Positions 33,001 to 44,640 are shown, counted from the first letter of the stretch. The stretch is DNA of 64,000 nucleotides from Pollenia angustigena (GCA_930367215.1 OV884059.1:149728511-149792510); one strand, 5' to 3'. Notes: generated by a model from the sequence alone, not told the origin. Made by a program: numbers and translations.

Positions 33001-35850
33001 TTTTTCTCCCCATAGAGGTTCGGTTGACAAACAAAGGAAGAAAGCGTTCTTAACTGTTTTGCCTGGTCTGATTTATATAGTCGAAATATTCGAAACCCGG
33101 TTTCTGAAAAATGTCGAATAATCGATCACCCTAATTTTTTATTATTTGATAACTGAAAATAAATTTTTATTTATTTATTTTGCATTTGTGTTAGTAACAA
33201 TTTTGAACGCTTCCCTGTAGGAAGTCAAACACATTTATAAATAGCTTCAAACTGGGTTTTTTATAACCACATCTATGTAGTTGATTAAATGACTTTGTTT
33301 CCTTGTCGACGACTCATTATTTTAACATAGGCATGTCATAGGCAGTAGTCAATTGGCCATCTTTGCATGACTTTTTAACTGACTACTAACTACTTATTTT
33401 TCAACCTATTTGTAATTAATTAAAAGTATTGTCAGTTTATAATAAATTATTTATATTTTAAATAATTTTTGTCAAAAAAATATACATATGTACATATGTT
33501 CATATGAACATGCATACATATGTATATCTTTATATATTTTGATATATAAATAATTATTTATGAAAATTTTGCATTAAACTGCCCTAAATGATGATGTATA
33601 ATAGTCCTGAAATAAATACGCCACATAATTGCTAGTACATAAACAGATTTGTATCGATTTAATTTTTAATTATTTTTAAATATTTGTATATATTTTTTTC
33701 ATTTGACTTTTATTTGTGTTTTACGTGTGCTTTTTTTTGTGATATCTGCATGAGATTTAAACCAATTTGTAGTCATTTAAAAAAAAGTTAATTCATAGTT
33801 AGTGTTTTTTGCAACTGACTATTTTATTTACTACAGGGTTATAACTCTGAAATTATTTAACAGATTTTAATAAAATATACATTGTGCACTTCTTTGAGTA
33901 AATACCTCTTAAATGGTGTATATTTTGTTAAAATCGGTTGACATACAGAGGAGGAAAGTGTTCTTAACTGTTTTGCCTTAGCCGATTTATATATAGATAA
34001 TACATTCGTTTTTTAATGTTTGTCTATTTATCTGGTTTTTGTAATTATGTACTATTAATTTATTTGTTTATCCGGAAATGTTTTCAATGTAGTTAGCGTG
34101 AGTCCCGTTAATTTTCTATTAATATAAGAGAAATTGCCACTTAGTCGATTTTGTTTTGACGGCTATATGTTAATTAAAGGTAAATATGTATTTAGCAAGG
34201 TCCATTAATCTTTAATAGACCTTGGTATTGATATTTGTAAGATTTGTCGTTAACTTTAAAAATCACCTGTAATTTTGTAAAAACCGAAATCCCGACAGAA
34301 TGGAAATAATGATTTTATAAGGATCAACAATAAGCTCTTGGTCAGAATTGATTAATTTATTTCTATTAATTTAATCGAGCCATATAGGCCATATGGCAAT
34401 CAAATTGTAATGCTTTGTGATTTGAATCATTTGAAAGAATTTTTTTTATTCATTAATTGCAATAAATTTTATTGCAAACAAATCTATCAAATTTAAATTA
34501 AAATCATTTGATTTCAATCAATACCCTTTGCAATCACTACTATAGTAAAAGTCCGACGAAATAATATACACTTGGAATCTAGTGGTTGTAAACAAAAACT
34601 TACATTGTTGGCAATTCAAAATTATCAGAGCCAGCTTTTTTTCTAGAAGAAGTTTCACTTATTGCCATCACATTAAATATGATTGCAATCAATTGTTACA
34701 TAACTTGATTCAATAAAATTGATTGCATTCAAAATTAGAAAATTGATTGTATGATTTAAAATTATTATTTACCTACTCAAACCGAAAATATTTTTGAATT
34801 TTCTTTCTTGACTTGGTTCGCTTCAGCTCTGAACCCTCCATATATGTATATGATTATTATGATGATCAATAAATTTATTACTGGGACAAAATGTTGATCA
34901 ATAAATCTAAATTTTTAGTTTGTTTTTGCTCACAAAAAGAATTCGTTATACTTTTTTAATTAAATAATTTTGCAAAGTTGAAATTACCTTTATATTGGAA
35001 TTTTTTAGCCGTGCTCATTTATCTTAATATTTGGTTTTACTGCATCCTGCATTCAAACTAAAAAAAACTATTATATTTAAACATTAATTTCTTTAATTTT
35101 GCAAAAAGAAAAACTCTTTCCCAATAGTCACATTAATTGCGAGCCTATGAATTCCTGTCGTTTTTTTTTAAATATTGGAATAGAAAATTTTGTGGCTTTT
35201 TGTAATAGTCTGGCATGAATTAAATTATTTTCTTAAACATTAAAAAACTTGGAATATTAAATATACTGGTGTGTTCTAGCATCCGAATCCACTCGAAAGT
35301 GCATACCTTCAGTATATGTATTTGGTGTTTTGCAATTCAAATCCACATGTTTTTATTCGTTTTCAATTAAAGTAACCTGAAAATAGTAGGACCAGTCCAA
35401 ACACGCGTGTAAAATGTAGCCCACAAGGGACTAGTCCAAAAGTAACCCAAACGTATTTGCTTTTTTTTAACAGAAAACAAAAGTCCCAATCTACGAAAGA
35501 TTATGTAATAAACTCTTCAAGACCAAACTAAGGGTTTGCATAATATGCAACATTGCTAAATGTCAAAACAAAGTTTTACAAGAAAAATAAATAATAAACA
35601 TTTTAAGGCAATTTATCTATTTAAATATTTTTTTTGCTTCTCCTGTAAAATTTTCAAAATGTAAGATAGGACCTTTTGCATTTTAGGTAACGATATACAT
35701 ACATATAATTTCACACAAATGTTAATACTGGGAGCTGGCCGCACGTAGGGCAAATTTGGTTGAGTAGGAATTCTCTCGGGTTTGTTCCCAAACTTTCTTT
35801 TCTTATCTATCTTTTTCTCTGTCTTATGCTTTCGCTTTTTATTTCACCTA
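33001..35850. other. long non-coding AT-rich stretch
   Basis: No gene is recognised over almost 3 kb. It holds a CATATG/ATAC-rich segment (33480-33545), a short palindrome AAGGTCCATTAATCTTTAATAGACCTT near 34198, and AATTGATTGCAAT-type motifs in both orientations (34400-34740). A possible element end at about 35375-35450 (GACCAGTCC, GGGACTAGTCC) is also present. Confidence 0.4.
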
Positions 35851-35858
35851 CTTTCCAT

Positions 35859-36509
35859 TAGTGCTGGGATCGATTGTTCAGATTTCACTATCGATATTAC
35901 TATCGACTGAATGTTTGTACTTAAGTAGGAAACCGTAACTAGTTTTTTATCAGGCTAGAGTTCGTTGCTTTAATCACTTTATTGAACCTATGAGACGTAT
36001 GTGTGTACGCACGTTATTTTAGATGACAGTTTTAAAAATTGTGATGCTGATAAGTACCTTTCTGAAGGAACCAAAGTAACAGGGACTATAAGATATTTTA
36101 TTGCAACTTTAGATAATGTTCTTAATTGGATTCGATTCTCAACCCAAAAGGTAATCAATCTAGCAAACTTTTTCTCTAATGGGCGTTCATTGTTTTATCC
36201 TTTGCCCGCAATTGCATTTTTATTTGATTTTTTTATTTACATTATAAAAATATCTGACATTTCAGTCCCTATGTAAACATATAAAAATTTCGGCATAAAG
36301 GTCAGCTAAGCAATCCATACCACCTGCCATTCTTGTTAATTGTATTCATTGCTGTAATTCTGCGCTAATTCATAATAGCAAGTAAAAACTTGCGGCAAAA
36401 GACTGTGTATTTTAAATATTAATCATAATATCGATATTGATATTTTTCCTATCGATATATTCGATAGTTTAAGACTATCGATAGTACTATCGATAGTTTC
36501 CCAGCACTA
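35859..36509. mobile_element. 651-bp hAT-like element with perfect 8-bp duplication
   Basis: The ends TAGTGCTGGGA and TCCCAGCACTA are exact inverted repeats of the hAT type. CTTTCCAT is duplicated on both sides (35851-35858 and 36510-36517). Clusters of TATCGAT/ATCGATA motifs lie next to both ends. A 91-codon open frame at 36001-36276 shows no transposase motif. It may be carried cargo or chance. Confidence 0.9.
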
Positions 36510-36517
36510 CTTTCCAT

Positions 36518-37176
36518 CTCTACATAGTATCTATTTCAATATAAGGAGTCAGAATGGACCATATTGGTCTCTGGGTGAGAGTGTGAAGGATACTTCACAC
36601 CAGCCATTATGTGGCTTAACTTAAGCTCGGCACACTGATTACCAAAACCCACCCGGTATTTACCCACATTTGATTATATGCGATGAACAAGTGTTTGTCA
36701 TTGTCACACAATTCTTATTTTTTTTTTTTTTGTTTTCAGTTATCAGAACTTTTTCAGGGAGTAAACTTTTCCTTTAAATTGAAGCAAATTTGAGTAAGTT
36801 TTTAAGAAAATAAAGCTCATGCATATTATCGGTAGGCCTTAATTTTATGGCCGAATGGTATGAGTACCAAATTTTATTACAACACAATTGTTCCAAAAAG
36901 AAGCTGTATTCATTATGCAAATGTGGAGATAGTAGATATGTAGGTCTGACTGAATAGTAATTTTTTTCCATTTGATTTCGAATTTTTAGTATCCGATTAA
37001 AGGAGAGTTTTTGAGTTATCTAAAGACCAAAAATTTTATTAAATTAATGGAAATGCAAATGCATCCAACAAATACGTTTCGTCGTTTTAAAGTGATTTTT
37101 CGATATTTAAGCTAGGGTGAGATTTATGTATATTAGTGTACGTGATTTTTGCGGGTAGTTCTTATATTGCAGACAC
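36518..37176. other. non-coding spacer
   Basis: No gene or assignable repeat is seen. A T-tract lies at about 36718-36731. Confidence 0.4.
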
Positions 37177-37178
37177 TA

Positions 37179-37976
37179 GTTGCGTTCGAGAACACAAAAG
37201 TTTTTACTATTTTTTACTAAACTTTACTGCATTTTACGAAATTGCGTTCGAGTACACAAAATGCAGTAAATGAGAACATAAATTGAGAGCGAAAAGTGAC
37301 AATTCTTGTCTGAGTACTGACAAATTTTTACTGCAGAAATTTTTGCAGAAAAATTTAGTGAATCAAAAAAACATATGTTTCAAAAGGTAAACAAACAAAA
37401 GTAACAAATAAAAAGCATACAAATTGTGAAAAAATTGTTAAATAAAAGAAAAGTTGAAATAAAAATTAAACCAAAACAAAAAGTGAATAAATATTAATTA
37501 ATTAAACTTGTTTGTGAAGCATTTATTTGGCTAAATACAAACTTTTGAAATTTATTTTGTTATGTTAATTTTTTAGAGTTGTAAAAGTGTGAAGTAATTG
37601 GGTACTTAAGTAATCAATAGCAAAAAAAATTATTCATGTTCTTTTAAATAATTTAGCCCGCTCCAAATTAGTAAAATCAAATAAAATAAAAAACAAACAA
37701 ATATAAAAGATTACATAAAATAGTTTGTTTGTATTTTCCAAAAATGTTCGTGTTATAAAGAGTATTTAATCGAGTACCGATAAGAAAACTAGTTAAGTAG
37801 TCAAAAGTGTCAATATTTTACAACACTTCAATTATTTGCCATCAGCTGTTGCCTTTATTTTAAAAATTTTTACAAATTTTGCGTTCGCGTACTTTTTGGA
37901 CAACAGCTCTTTGTGAGAGACAATTTTTTAGTTTACTCATTTATTGCATTTTACTGTAAAAGTACTCAAACGCACC
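37179..37976 (-). mobile_element. 798-bp TIR element, TA target site (copy 2)
   Basis: Reverse-orientation copy of 18865-19662, also 798 bp. It starts GTTGCGTTCGAGAAC and ends GTACTCAAACGCACC, with TA at 37177-37178 and 37977-37978. The matching length and closely similar interior imply recent spread of one non-autonomous family. Confidence 0.87.
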
Positions 37977-38091
37977 TATTATGAGTTGTAGGAAGCATTG
38001 TCATCTGTCAAGATTTCCCTTTTTTTGCAAGTTTTTTTGAGATGCCAAAAAGATTTTAATTTATTTAAAGTTTTTTCAAGGTTTTTATGAA

Positions 38092-38127
<36 letters not shown>

Positions 38128-38272
38128 TCATTATTTTTTTTTATTGAATCTTCATATATTAAATATGAACTAACAATAATTAATCAAATCTTAACCTAAT
38201 ACGTTATTTTATCTCCTGCCAGTGCCAGACAAAATTTTCTTCATCACGGGTTATGTTCACTTTTATAGGTGT

Positions 38273-40945
38273 TTATCGCTCATCTAATTGGGTAAGTGCT
38301 GCAGTGTCTCTTCTTCTTAAGCGAGTGTGGCCGCCATGATTTAAAATATTTCGAGCTAGTGGATTTGGGTGTTGTTCAAGCCTTTTTAAATATTTTATTG
38401 CATATTTTGTAATCATAGATTTCACTAATGGCACATTGAGATCCTTATGAATGTTTGAGTTTTTAACATACCAGGGAGCGGCTGTGATTATTCGAAGAAG
38501 TTTATTTTGGCGCCTTTGAATTTTGTCGATATTAGAGGCCGAGGCAGTGCCCCATAGTTGAATACCGTAGCACCAGATAGGCTTTAAGATAGAGTTGTAA
38601 AGTAGAAGCTTGCAATCGAGACTAAGGACAGAATTTCTTCCAATAAGCCAATGAATTTGAATGGCTTTTAGTTTCATTTGAGTTAATTTTGCCTCTATAT
38701 GGCATTTCCACGTTAATCGCCGATCCAGATGTATACCGAGATATTTAACATGCGAATGTTGAGGAATTATTTGATTATTGATTGTAATAGGGGGGCAAGA
38801 TTCCCGGCGCAAAGTGAATGTTATATGTACACATTTTTGCTCATTGACCATTATCCTCCATTGTCTTAACCATATTTCTAGTTGAAATATATGATGCTGT
38901 AAGTAACGCGATGCTTCATAACGATTTTCGTGGACGCTTAGAAAAGCTGTATCGTCTGCAAATGTTGAAGTTTGTGTGTAGTTGCTTGTTGGCATGTCCG
39001 AAGTATAAATTAAGTATAATAGGGGGCCCAGGATGCTGCCTTGTGGGACTCCAGCGGCAATGGGCTGAGGTGAACTTAAGAAATTTCCTTCTTTAATAAT
39101 AAATTGACGACCGACTAAGTAGCTTTCTAGCAGCTTGTGTGTGTTTGCTGGTAAATTTTGCTTCAATTTGTGTAATAAGCCTTCATGCCAGACTTTGTCA
39201 AAAGCTTGCGAAACATCGATGAAGAGTGCTGAGCAATATTTCTTTTCTTCAAATGCTTTTCTTATGACATTTACTATTCGATGAGTCTGCTCGATTGTGC
39301 TGTGTTTTCTTCTAAATCCGAACTGATGGTTTGGAATACATCTATTTTCACTTAAAATTGGTGTTAATTTTGAAACTAATAATTTCTCAAACAGCTTTGA
39401 CATATTTGATAATAAGCTAATAGGTCTATAAGACTCAACTTTTGTATGATCTTTACCTGGCTTTGGTATCATGGTAACTAAGGAAACCTTCCATTTTTCA
39501 GGATAGTATTCAAGGCGTAAAATAGCATTAAAAATAAAAAGAATAATTTTCTTTGCTATGCGAGGTAGCTCCAAAAGCATTTTATTACTGATTTTATCAA
39601 TACCAGGTGCCTTCTTAGTGTTTAAGTCACAAATAGCCTTTTCGATTTCTCTTATCTCAAATCTGAGGGGAATAGCTGCTCTAGCATCAACAGGTGGTAA
39701 CTCGACCGCAATATTGTGAGATATATTTGGTGTAAATACGTTTTTCAAATGATTTACAAACAGGTTTCCTTTTTCATTATCATTTCTTGCCCAACTACCA
39801 TTCAAGTTTCTTAATGGTGGCTTAGATATAACTGGCCTTTTTAGATTTCTAGCTGCACGCCATAATGAGTAGTCAGATTGTGGAGTTGCATCAAGTTCCT
39901 TAAGATATTTTTCTAGAGAAGCCGTTTTCTGATTCTGTAGCAACTTTCTTAGCCTTTTTGTGCATTCTTTTAATAAAATCTTAAGTTGCGGGGATCTGTA
40001 AAGTTGCCACTCTCTTCGAACTCTCCTTTTTTCAGTCAAGAGCCGCTCGACATCTGAAGAACATATTTTATTATTTTTAATTTTTTTGAGGGTAACGCTG
40101 GAGTGTTGAACAGCTAGTTTAAGATAACTGTCAAAGTTAACAAGAGAGAGATCCACATTCTCCGGTGTACTAAGCGGAATATTTTCTGTGCAATGGGCAC
40201 TGAGAAATTTTTTATATTTTAACCAATTTATTTGTGTGGCTGGCGTCGCTAAGTAACCTGACGGAAATACAATTCTATTTGGGTTCGATATAGTAACAAT
40301 TGTAGGTGTGTGGTCGGATGATAATTCTAGGGAAGCTTCAACATGAATCGTTTCTGTGGGGATGTTTTTAACCACGCCAAAGTCGATAACATCTGGAATT
40401 TTTTGCTGATCAGTAGGCCAATATGTTGGTTGCCCGCTCGCGACCACATTTAAACCCATTTTAGAGATTGTGTTAAACAAAACACGACCTTTTGGTGTTA
40501 TAAGTCGTGACCCCCAGAAGGTATGTTTAGCGTTATAATCGCCAGCGGCCAGAAAACAGGGTCCTAATGATTTATAATATTTATAATATTGGCCTTCTGA
40601 TATGGAAAATCTAGGTGGAGAGTATAAAGAAGAAATTACTATGTTTCGATTTAGCTCCTCAACACAAATAGTCGTTGCTTGCAGATAGTCTTCACGGTGA
40701 TCACACATAATGTAGTGTTTGACTCGAGTTTTTATTAAGATGGCAGAACCTCCACAAGCTCTATCTCGAGGGTCCTTGGTATCATATAGTATATAACCAT
40801 TGATTTTAAACGTATTTCTTGAGGTCAAATGAGTTTCAGAAATCATCATGACATCAATTTGTTTATTTTTAAGAAAGTATTCTAATTCATTTTTATGTTG
40901 GCGGATGCCGTTTGCGTTCCAAAAACAAATTTTTAAACAGTTCAT
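38273..40945 (-). CDS. jockey-like ORF2: endonuclease and reverse transcriptase
   Basis: An 890-residue intact frame. Residues 1-230 form an APE-type endonuclease: WNANG at the start, SETHL, SSLYSPP, GDYNAKH and SSDHTP carry the expected catalytic N, E, D, N and SDH positions. The reverse transcriptase covers about 430-700, with PGIDKIS, SYRPISLL, ALFIDVSQAFDKVWH, GVPQGSILGPLLY and the catalytic FADDTAF. KYLGIHLDRRLTW follows, then a C-terminal segment with IQRRQNKLLRIIT and no RNase H domain. Such proteins nick the target and copy the element RNA there. The ATG is inside the stop of ORF1, suggesting termination-reinitiation as proposed for this type of arrangement. Confidence 0.93.
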   Translation of the reverse strand: MNCLKICFWNANGIRQHKNELEYFLKNKQIDVMMISETHLTSRNTFKINGYILYDTKDPRDRACGGSAILIKTRVKHYIMCDHREDYLQATTICVEELNRNIVISSLYSPPRFSISEGQYYKYYKSLGPCFLAAGDYNAKHTFWGSRLITPKGRVLFNTISKMGLNVVASGQPTYWPTDQQKIPDVIDFGVVKNIPTETIHVEASLELSSDHTPTIVTISNPNRIVFPSGYLATPATQINWLKYKKFLSAHCTENIPLSTPENVDLSLVNFDSYLKLAVQHSSVTLKKIKNNKICSSDVERLLTEKRRVRREWQLYRSPQLKILLKECTKRLRKLLQNQKTASLEKYLKELDATPQSDYSLWRAARNLKRPVISKPPLRNLNGSWARNDNEKGNLFVNHLKNVFTPNISHNIAVELPPVDARAAIPLRFEIREIEKAICDLNTKKAPGIDKISNKMLLELPRIAKKIILFIFNAILRLEYYPEKWKVSLVTMIPKPGKDHTKVESYRPISLLSNMSKLFEKLLVSKLTPILSENRCIPNHQFGFRRKHSTIEQTHRIVNVIRKAFEEKKYCSALFIDVSQAFDKVWHEGLLHKLKQNLPANTHKLLESYLVGRQFIIKEGNFLSSPQPIAAGVPQGSILGPLLYLIYTSDMPTSNYTQTSTFADDTAFLSVHENRYEASRYLQHHIFQLEIWLRQWRIMVNEQKCVHITFTLRRESCPPITINNQIIPQHSHVKYLGIHLDRRLTWKCHIEAKLTQMKLKAIQIHWLIGRNSVLSLDCKLLLYNSILKPIWCYGIQLWGTASASNIDKIQRRQNKLLRIITAAPWYVKNSNIHKDLNVPLVKSMITKYAIKYLKRLEQHPNPLARNILNHGGHTRLRRRDTAALTQLDER

Positions 40946-42453
40946 GGTTTGTTAAGTACAGCTTGCAATAACATCGATTGCATTCTAAGCATTTCCTGCA
41001 TCATATTACCCATTGTGTTCGTAAAATTATTTACTGTTTGCACTAATGTTTCCATGGTTTTTTCTAAACGACTTAAATTAGAAACCGGAGTTTCATCATT
41101 ACTTGGCGAGGCACCTTGCATTGGCTGATGGTTTGATTTTAGGACGTTAGCGTAAGAGGTTCTGTTATTACTAGGCTGGGGGGCTTGAATTGCATTTGTG
41201 TTTACCTGATTTGCAACCTGCATTTGAGGGGTATTTGTTTTCGGTCCAACCGTCTGCTTGACAATATTATATACTGGGCATCCTCTATAATTGGCAGTGT
41301 GATTACCGCCACAGTTGCTACATTTTTTTACGTTGGGGTCGGTTTTAGACTTATCGCAAGAAACTGTACCGTGTAGTTCACCACATACTACGCAGACAGG
41401 GGGTAAGTAGCAGTATGCCTTGGTATGGCCAAATTCTTGGCAGTTTAAGCACTGAACAGGTCCATTTTTTTTGTGCGGCTCTTCTATAGTTATTCTTCTG
41501 TAGAGAATATATTTTAAATTGTAAATAGGATGTGTTTCGTTTTTTTTAAGTTTTACGTCGCCGGGTTCAAACTCCACTCGAAAAAGTGGTTGGGGAATTT
41601 TTTCTCTATTTTTAATATTTACTACATGTTTTACCTTGAAGCCTTTTTCTTCTAGGAATGTTTTAACCTCTTCTGGGTCCACACATGAGTCAATACCCTT
41701 AATCACTACCTGTAGACCTTTACTGCTTTTCAGTTGGTAGGTATAAAAGTTTTTTTTAAGCGTTTCAAAGTTGTTTACTATTTTGCGAAAATCATTCTCA
41801 TTATTGACTTGTATTTTTGTCTCGTTTATACTTCCACGCTTTATAGCCGCTACGTAAAACGAATTTTCACCTATCACCGATATCAAACTCTTTATGAGCT
41901 CATTTGAATTTTGCTCCCTTAGATATATCGGGGGAGGCTTGGATGGTTTAATGACGTTTGGTGCTTCAGAGGATTCATCCTCCAGAATTGCAAAACGATT
42001 TTGAGTATTTATTTTATCAAAAGATGGTACTTTTGAGGCCGAAGCAACTGCTGCAGAGGTAGGGCTGCGTCCCCGTTTAAGCACTGTTATGTACCTGTCC
42101 ATACCAACTTGTACTGTAGGCTTTTGACAACTTTTTACAGGGGGGTTTTCCATTGCATTTGAGTTCATGGTATCATTTCCCACTAAATTTGTTTTTGACG
42201 TCACGGCAATACTTGCTGGCCTGGCAACACTTGTCACCAAATCTTGTTGTAGTTTTTTTAATGAGTCACTATCCACCGTTTGTGTAAATACCGAGGGTGA
42301 GAGGGAACGTGTTCGAGTAATTGGCTTAGCCGTTAGGTAGTTTATATTGTTTTGTTTTGTTTTATTTATTTCTGCATTATTTTCATTTGCATTAACTAAA
42401 ACGTAAACGTTTCTTTCATTTTGTCTTAGTGTTGTTTCACTGTTTGTACTCAT
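40942..42453 (-). CDS. jockey-like ORF1: gag-like RNA-binding protein with CCHC knuckles
   Basis: A 503-residue frame. The N-terminal half is low-complexity, Ser/Asn/Thr rich. A PRE_C2HC-type region (about 238-330, GLQVVIKGIDSCVDPEEV) leads into three zinc knuckles: CLNCQEFGHTKAYC, CVVCGELHGTVSC and CSNCGGNHTANYRGC. A C-terminal helix follows (LEKTMETLVQTVNNF to MQSMLLQAVL) that could form a coiled coil. It probably packages element RNA. The stop codon TGA overlaps the ORF2 start. Confidence 0.92.
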   Translation of the reverse strand: MSTNSETTLRQNERNVYVLVNANENNAEINKTKQNNINYLTAKPITRTRSLSPSVFTQTVDSDSLKKLQQDLVTSVARPASIAVTSKTNLVGNDTMNSNAMENPPVKSCQKPTVQVGMDRYITVLKRGRSPTSAAVASASKVPSFDKINTQNRFAILEDESSEAPNVIKPSKPPPIYLREQNSNELIKSLISVIGENSFYVAAIKRGSINETKIQVNNENDFRKIVNNFETLKKNFYTYQLKSSKGLQVVIKGIDSCVDPEEVKTFLEEKGFKVKHVVNIKNREKIPQPLFRVEFEPGDVKLKKNETHPIYNLKYILYRRITIEEPHKKNGPVQCLNCQEFGHTKAYCYLPPVCVVCGELHGTVSCDKSKTDPNVKKCSNCGGNHTANYRGCPVYNIVKQTVGPKTNTPQMQVANQVNTNAIQAPQPSNNRTSYANVLKSNHQPMQGASPSNDETPVSNLSRLEKTMETLVQTVNNFTNTMGNMMQEMLRMQSMLLQAVLNKP

Positions 42454-42480
42454 GCAAAGAGTTGTTTTTGTTTTTCACCG

Positions 42481-43183
42481 TTTTGCTTTGCTTTAATATT
42501 TTTATTATTTATTGTATTTTACAACAACAAAAGAAAAAACCAGAATTTAAATGTTTTGTTCAGAATATGTTTACACATGTATGAACATTCATACGTACAT
42601 ACATATATATTTTTACTGTTTTATTTAATTTAATTTTATCGTTTTAAATTGTTCACTATTATGTTAAGTAATTTAAATAACAAAATATATTATTTTTTTT
42701 TTTTTAAGCGTCCATTCGCTGCTTATATTTATGTATGTATTACAAAATCAAATGTGATTAATTAATAGTTCAAATCGTATGCGGGGCTAAAAATACACGT
42801 CTGTATCACAACAAAGCACAAACAAATTGAATATATGAGCCGTTTATTTTGAAAGTGGCATTAGTCACTTTTTCAAAAAAAATCGAGTTAATAATAAATA
42901 TAATAATAAATAATAATAAATACATACTGATAAAAATATCATTATCATGATGTATCAAATACAAGTGAATCTTCTCGAAAGTTAGCATCCATATTTTTAA
43001 ACGTGTTAAAACGCAAACCCTTAAATATCTCGACTTAAAAACCGAAATGACTTATGCCACTTTCAAAATAAACGGCTCATATAAAGTTTTTCAAGTTCTT
43101 AGTATGTAAGTTTTGGAAGTTTTAAAAAAATTGATGTAAACAATAATAATAAGGTAAGTATCCCAAAAAACCCAAAGATATTT
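42481..43183. other. non-coding spacer
   Basis: It contains a T-tract (42690-42706). A pair of inverted motifs ATGAGCCGTTTATTTTGAAA (42836) and AAAATAAACGGCTCATAT (43063) bracket about 245 bp of AT-rich sequence and may mark another TIR element. Confidence 0.45.
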
Positions 43184-43856
43184 CTGTGGCCGTATGGAAA
43201 AACTAGTTAACTCCACTTTTTGCGAAAATTAAGATAACACCAAAAATAGAAAGCGTTACTGTCACTCTGTCAGATCGAAATTTCGATATAGTTTTTCATT
43301 TAATAGTTATTTGATGTACAAAAATCAGAAAAATATCAATTTTTATGTAAAAACTAGATAACTCCATGCATTTTTTGAAAAAACAAGTTAACTCCATAGT
43401 CTCTTAGAAAACAGAAAATTTAGAAGTTTAAAACGGTGATGTCTCGAAAAGTAGGAGACAAAGAGCGATATAGAACAAATTCGGTACAAAATGTTGATCC
43501 TGAAAATTGCAACTTTAGATAATTCAAAGAAGTTATTTATGCATTCTTTATATGCATATTATATCTTTTCTGCAGCTTTTGATTCATAGAATACGACTGC
43601 CAAACACCCGAAATCTTTCCGAGTAATAGTTTTTAGCCCATATAGACCTACCGTACCCTATGTGGTACAGTTACTTTGAAAAAGGTTTTAACTTACTTAT
43701 TTTTTGTTTCTGTTGCAAAATATAATAGTTAGGTGCTTCTACGTACAAACATTATAAAAACTATTTTTATCCAGTTTTTTTCTAAGAATACATTTTTTGA
43801 AGACAAACAAACTTTATTGAAAAAATGGAGCTACTAGATTTTATATACGGCCGCAG
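43184..43856. mobile_element. 673-bp TIR element, CTGTGGCCG ends
   Basis: CTGTGGCCGTATGGAAAAAC at the left and TATACGGCCGCAG at the right are diverged inverted repeats followed by CTAGTTAACTCCA / TGGAGCTACTAG. It is the fullest copy of the family also seen at 11640 and 46390. No target duplication established, and no recognisable protein. Confidence 0.65.
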
Positions 43857-43858
43857 AT

Positions 43859-44012
43859 TTTTTTTTTTTTTTTAAATTTTGTAATTCCCTATGCTAATCC
43901 CCGCGAAGCTTGACGCTTGTCTGCAGGAAAGAAACCAGAGTCTCTGGCGGGAATCGAACCCGCAACCCCGGGGTTGATAGACTAGCTCACTACTAGCTAG
44001 CCTACCTAAGAA
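43859..44012 (-). mobile_element. tRNA-derived SINE-like element
   Basis: Read on the - strand, GGTAGGCTAGCTAGTAGTGA resembles a D-arm/A box, and GCGGGTTCGATTCCCGC is a perfect T-arm/B box. The tRNA-like head is followed by about 70 bp of body and a poly-A tail (T-tract at 43859-43873). There is no clean acceptor stem or CCA context, so this is a SINE head rather than a working tRNA gene. It abuts the end of the TIR element at 43184-43856. Confidence 0.65.
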
Positions 44013-44284
44013 CAAATTAACTGCCTGGCCCATGATGTCGACAAGAACATTTCTTTCGTATATTTATATTGAAAACAAAAATAATTTTATTTTTTTATTA
44101 TTGCTTTAAATATAAATATGCGAAAGAAATGTTCTTGTCGACATTGTGAGTCTGGTTGTAAATTTCTTTATTTTTAATATAATCTAAGAACATATTCATA
44201 TTTTTAACACTATACGATATTAAATACTAATAAAATATTAGTATGTATTATAAAATTATTATTTTTTTTTTTTTTTTTTTTTTT

Positions 44285-44640
44285 CAAAAGATTTTGTTAT
44301 TCGTGCTTAATTCCCAGTTTTTATTCTTGACAAAAACACTTGAAACTTATTGTTGATGGGATAAGCTATTCTATGCATTTCACTGGTTGCTTAGGCCAGA
44401 TCATCAGGAAACTTCATCCATAAAGATTTTAGAAAAACTACAGATATTAAACCAAATAAAACTGTTAAACGTATAAGAATTATAGCAACAGTTCTACTTG
44501 TAATAATATCAAAGCTTAAACAAAACACATCAACCATAAACAACAGTGGGTTTATCTCATCTTACATTCCCCACTACAATTAGTTGAAATTCTCTCAACA
44601 TTAATTGTAGTTGTAAGTAGGTTAAGAAAAACAAAATAAA
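44285..44640 (-). repeat. dispersed repeat family R, near-complete copy
   Basis: Inverted relative to 15290-15610. It begins CAAAAGATTTTGTTATTCGTG and ends GTAGTTGTAAGTAGGTTAAG. Immediately upstream is a T-tract (44261-44284). The copy at 45580-45935 is almost identical, so the two are recent relatives. Confidence 0.8.

Larger units (their letters stand above)
38096..42480 (-). mobile_element. jockey-clade non-LTR retrotransposon, apparently complete
   Basis: On the - strand the order is a 5' leader (upper limit uncertain, about 42454-42480 or beyond), a gag-like frame (42453-40942), an endonuclease-reverse transcriptase frame (40945-38273), an about 146-bp 3' UTR, and a poly-A tail seen as about 31 T at 38096-38126. 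The two frames overlap by the four bases ATGA. Both frames are intact, so the element may be young. Target-site duplication was not found because the 5' end is not certain. Confidence 0.88.

Noticed and set aside
36001..36276. 91-codon frame as a gene
   Set aside because: It lies wholly inside a non-autonomous hAT-like element and has no known motif. Kept as a note under that element only.
43930..44000. A functional tRNA gene on the - strand
   Set aside because: Good T-arm, but no clean acceptor stem or anticodon arm and a following body with an A tail. It fits a SINE better.
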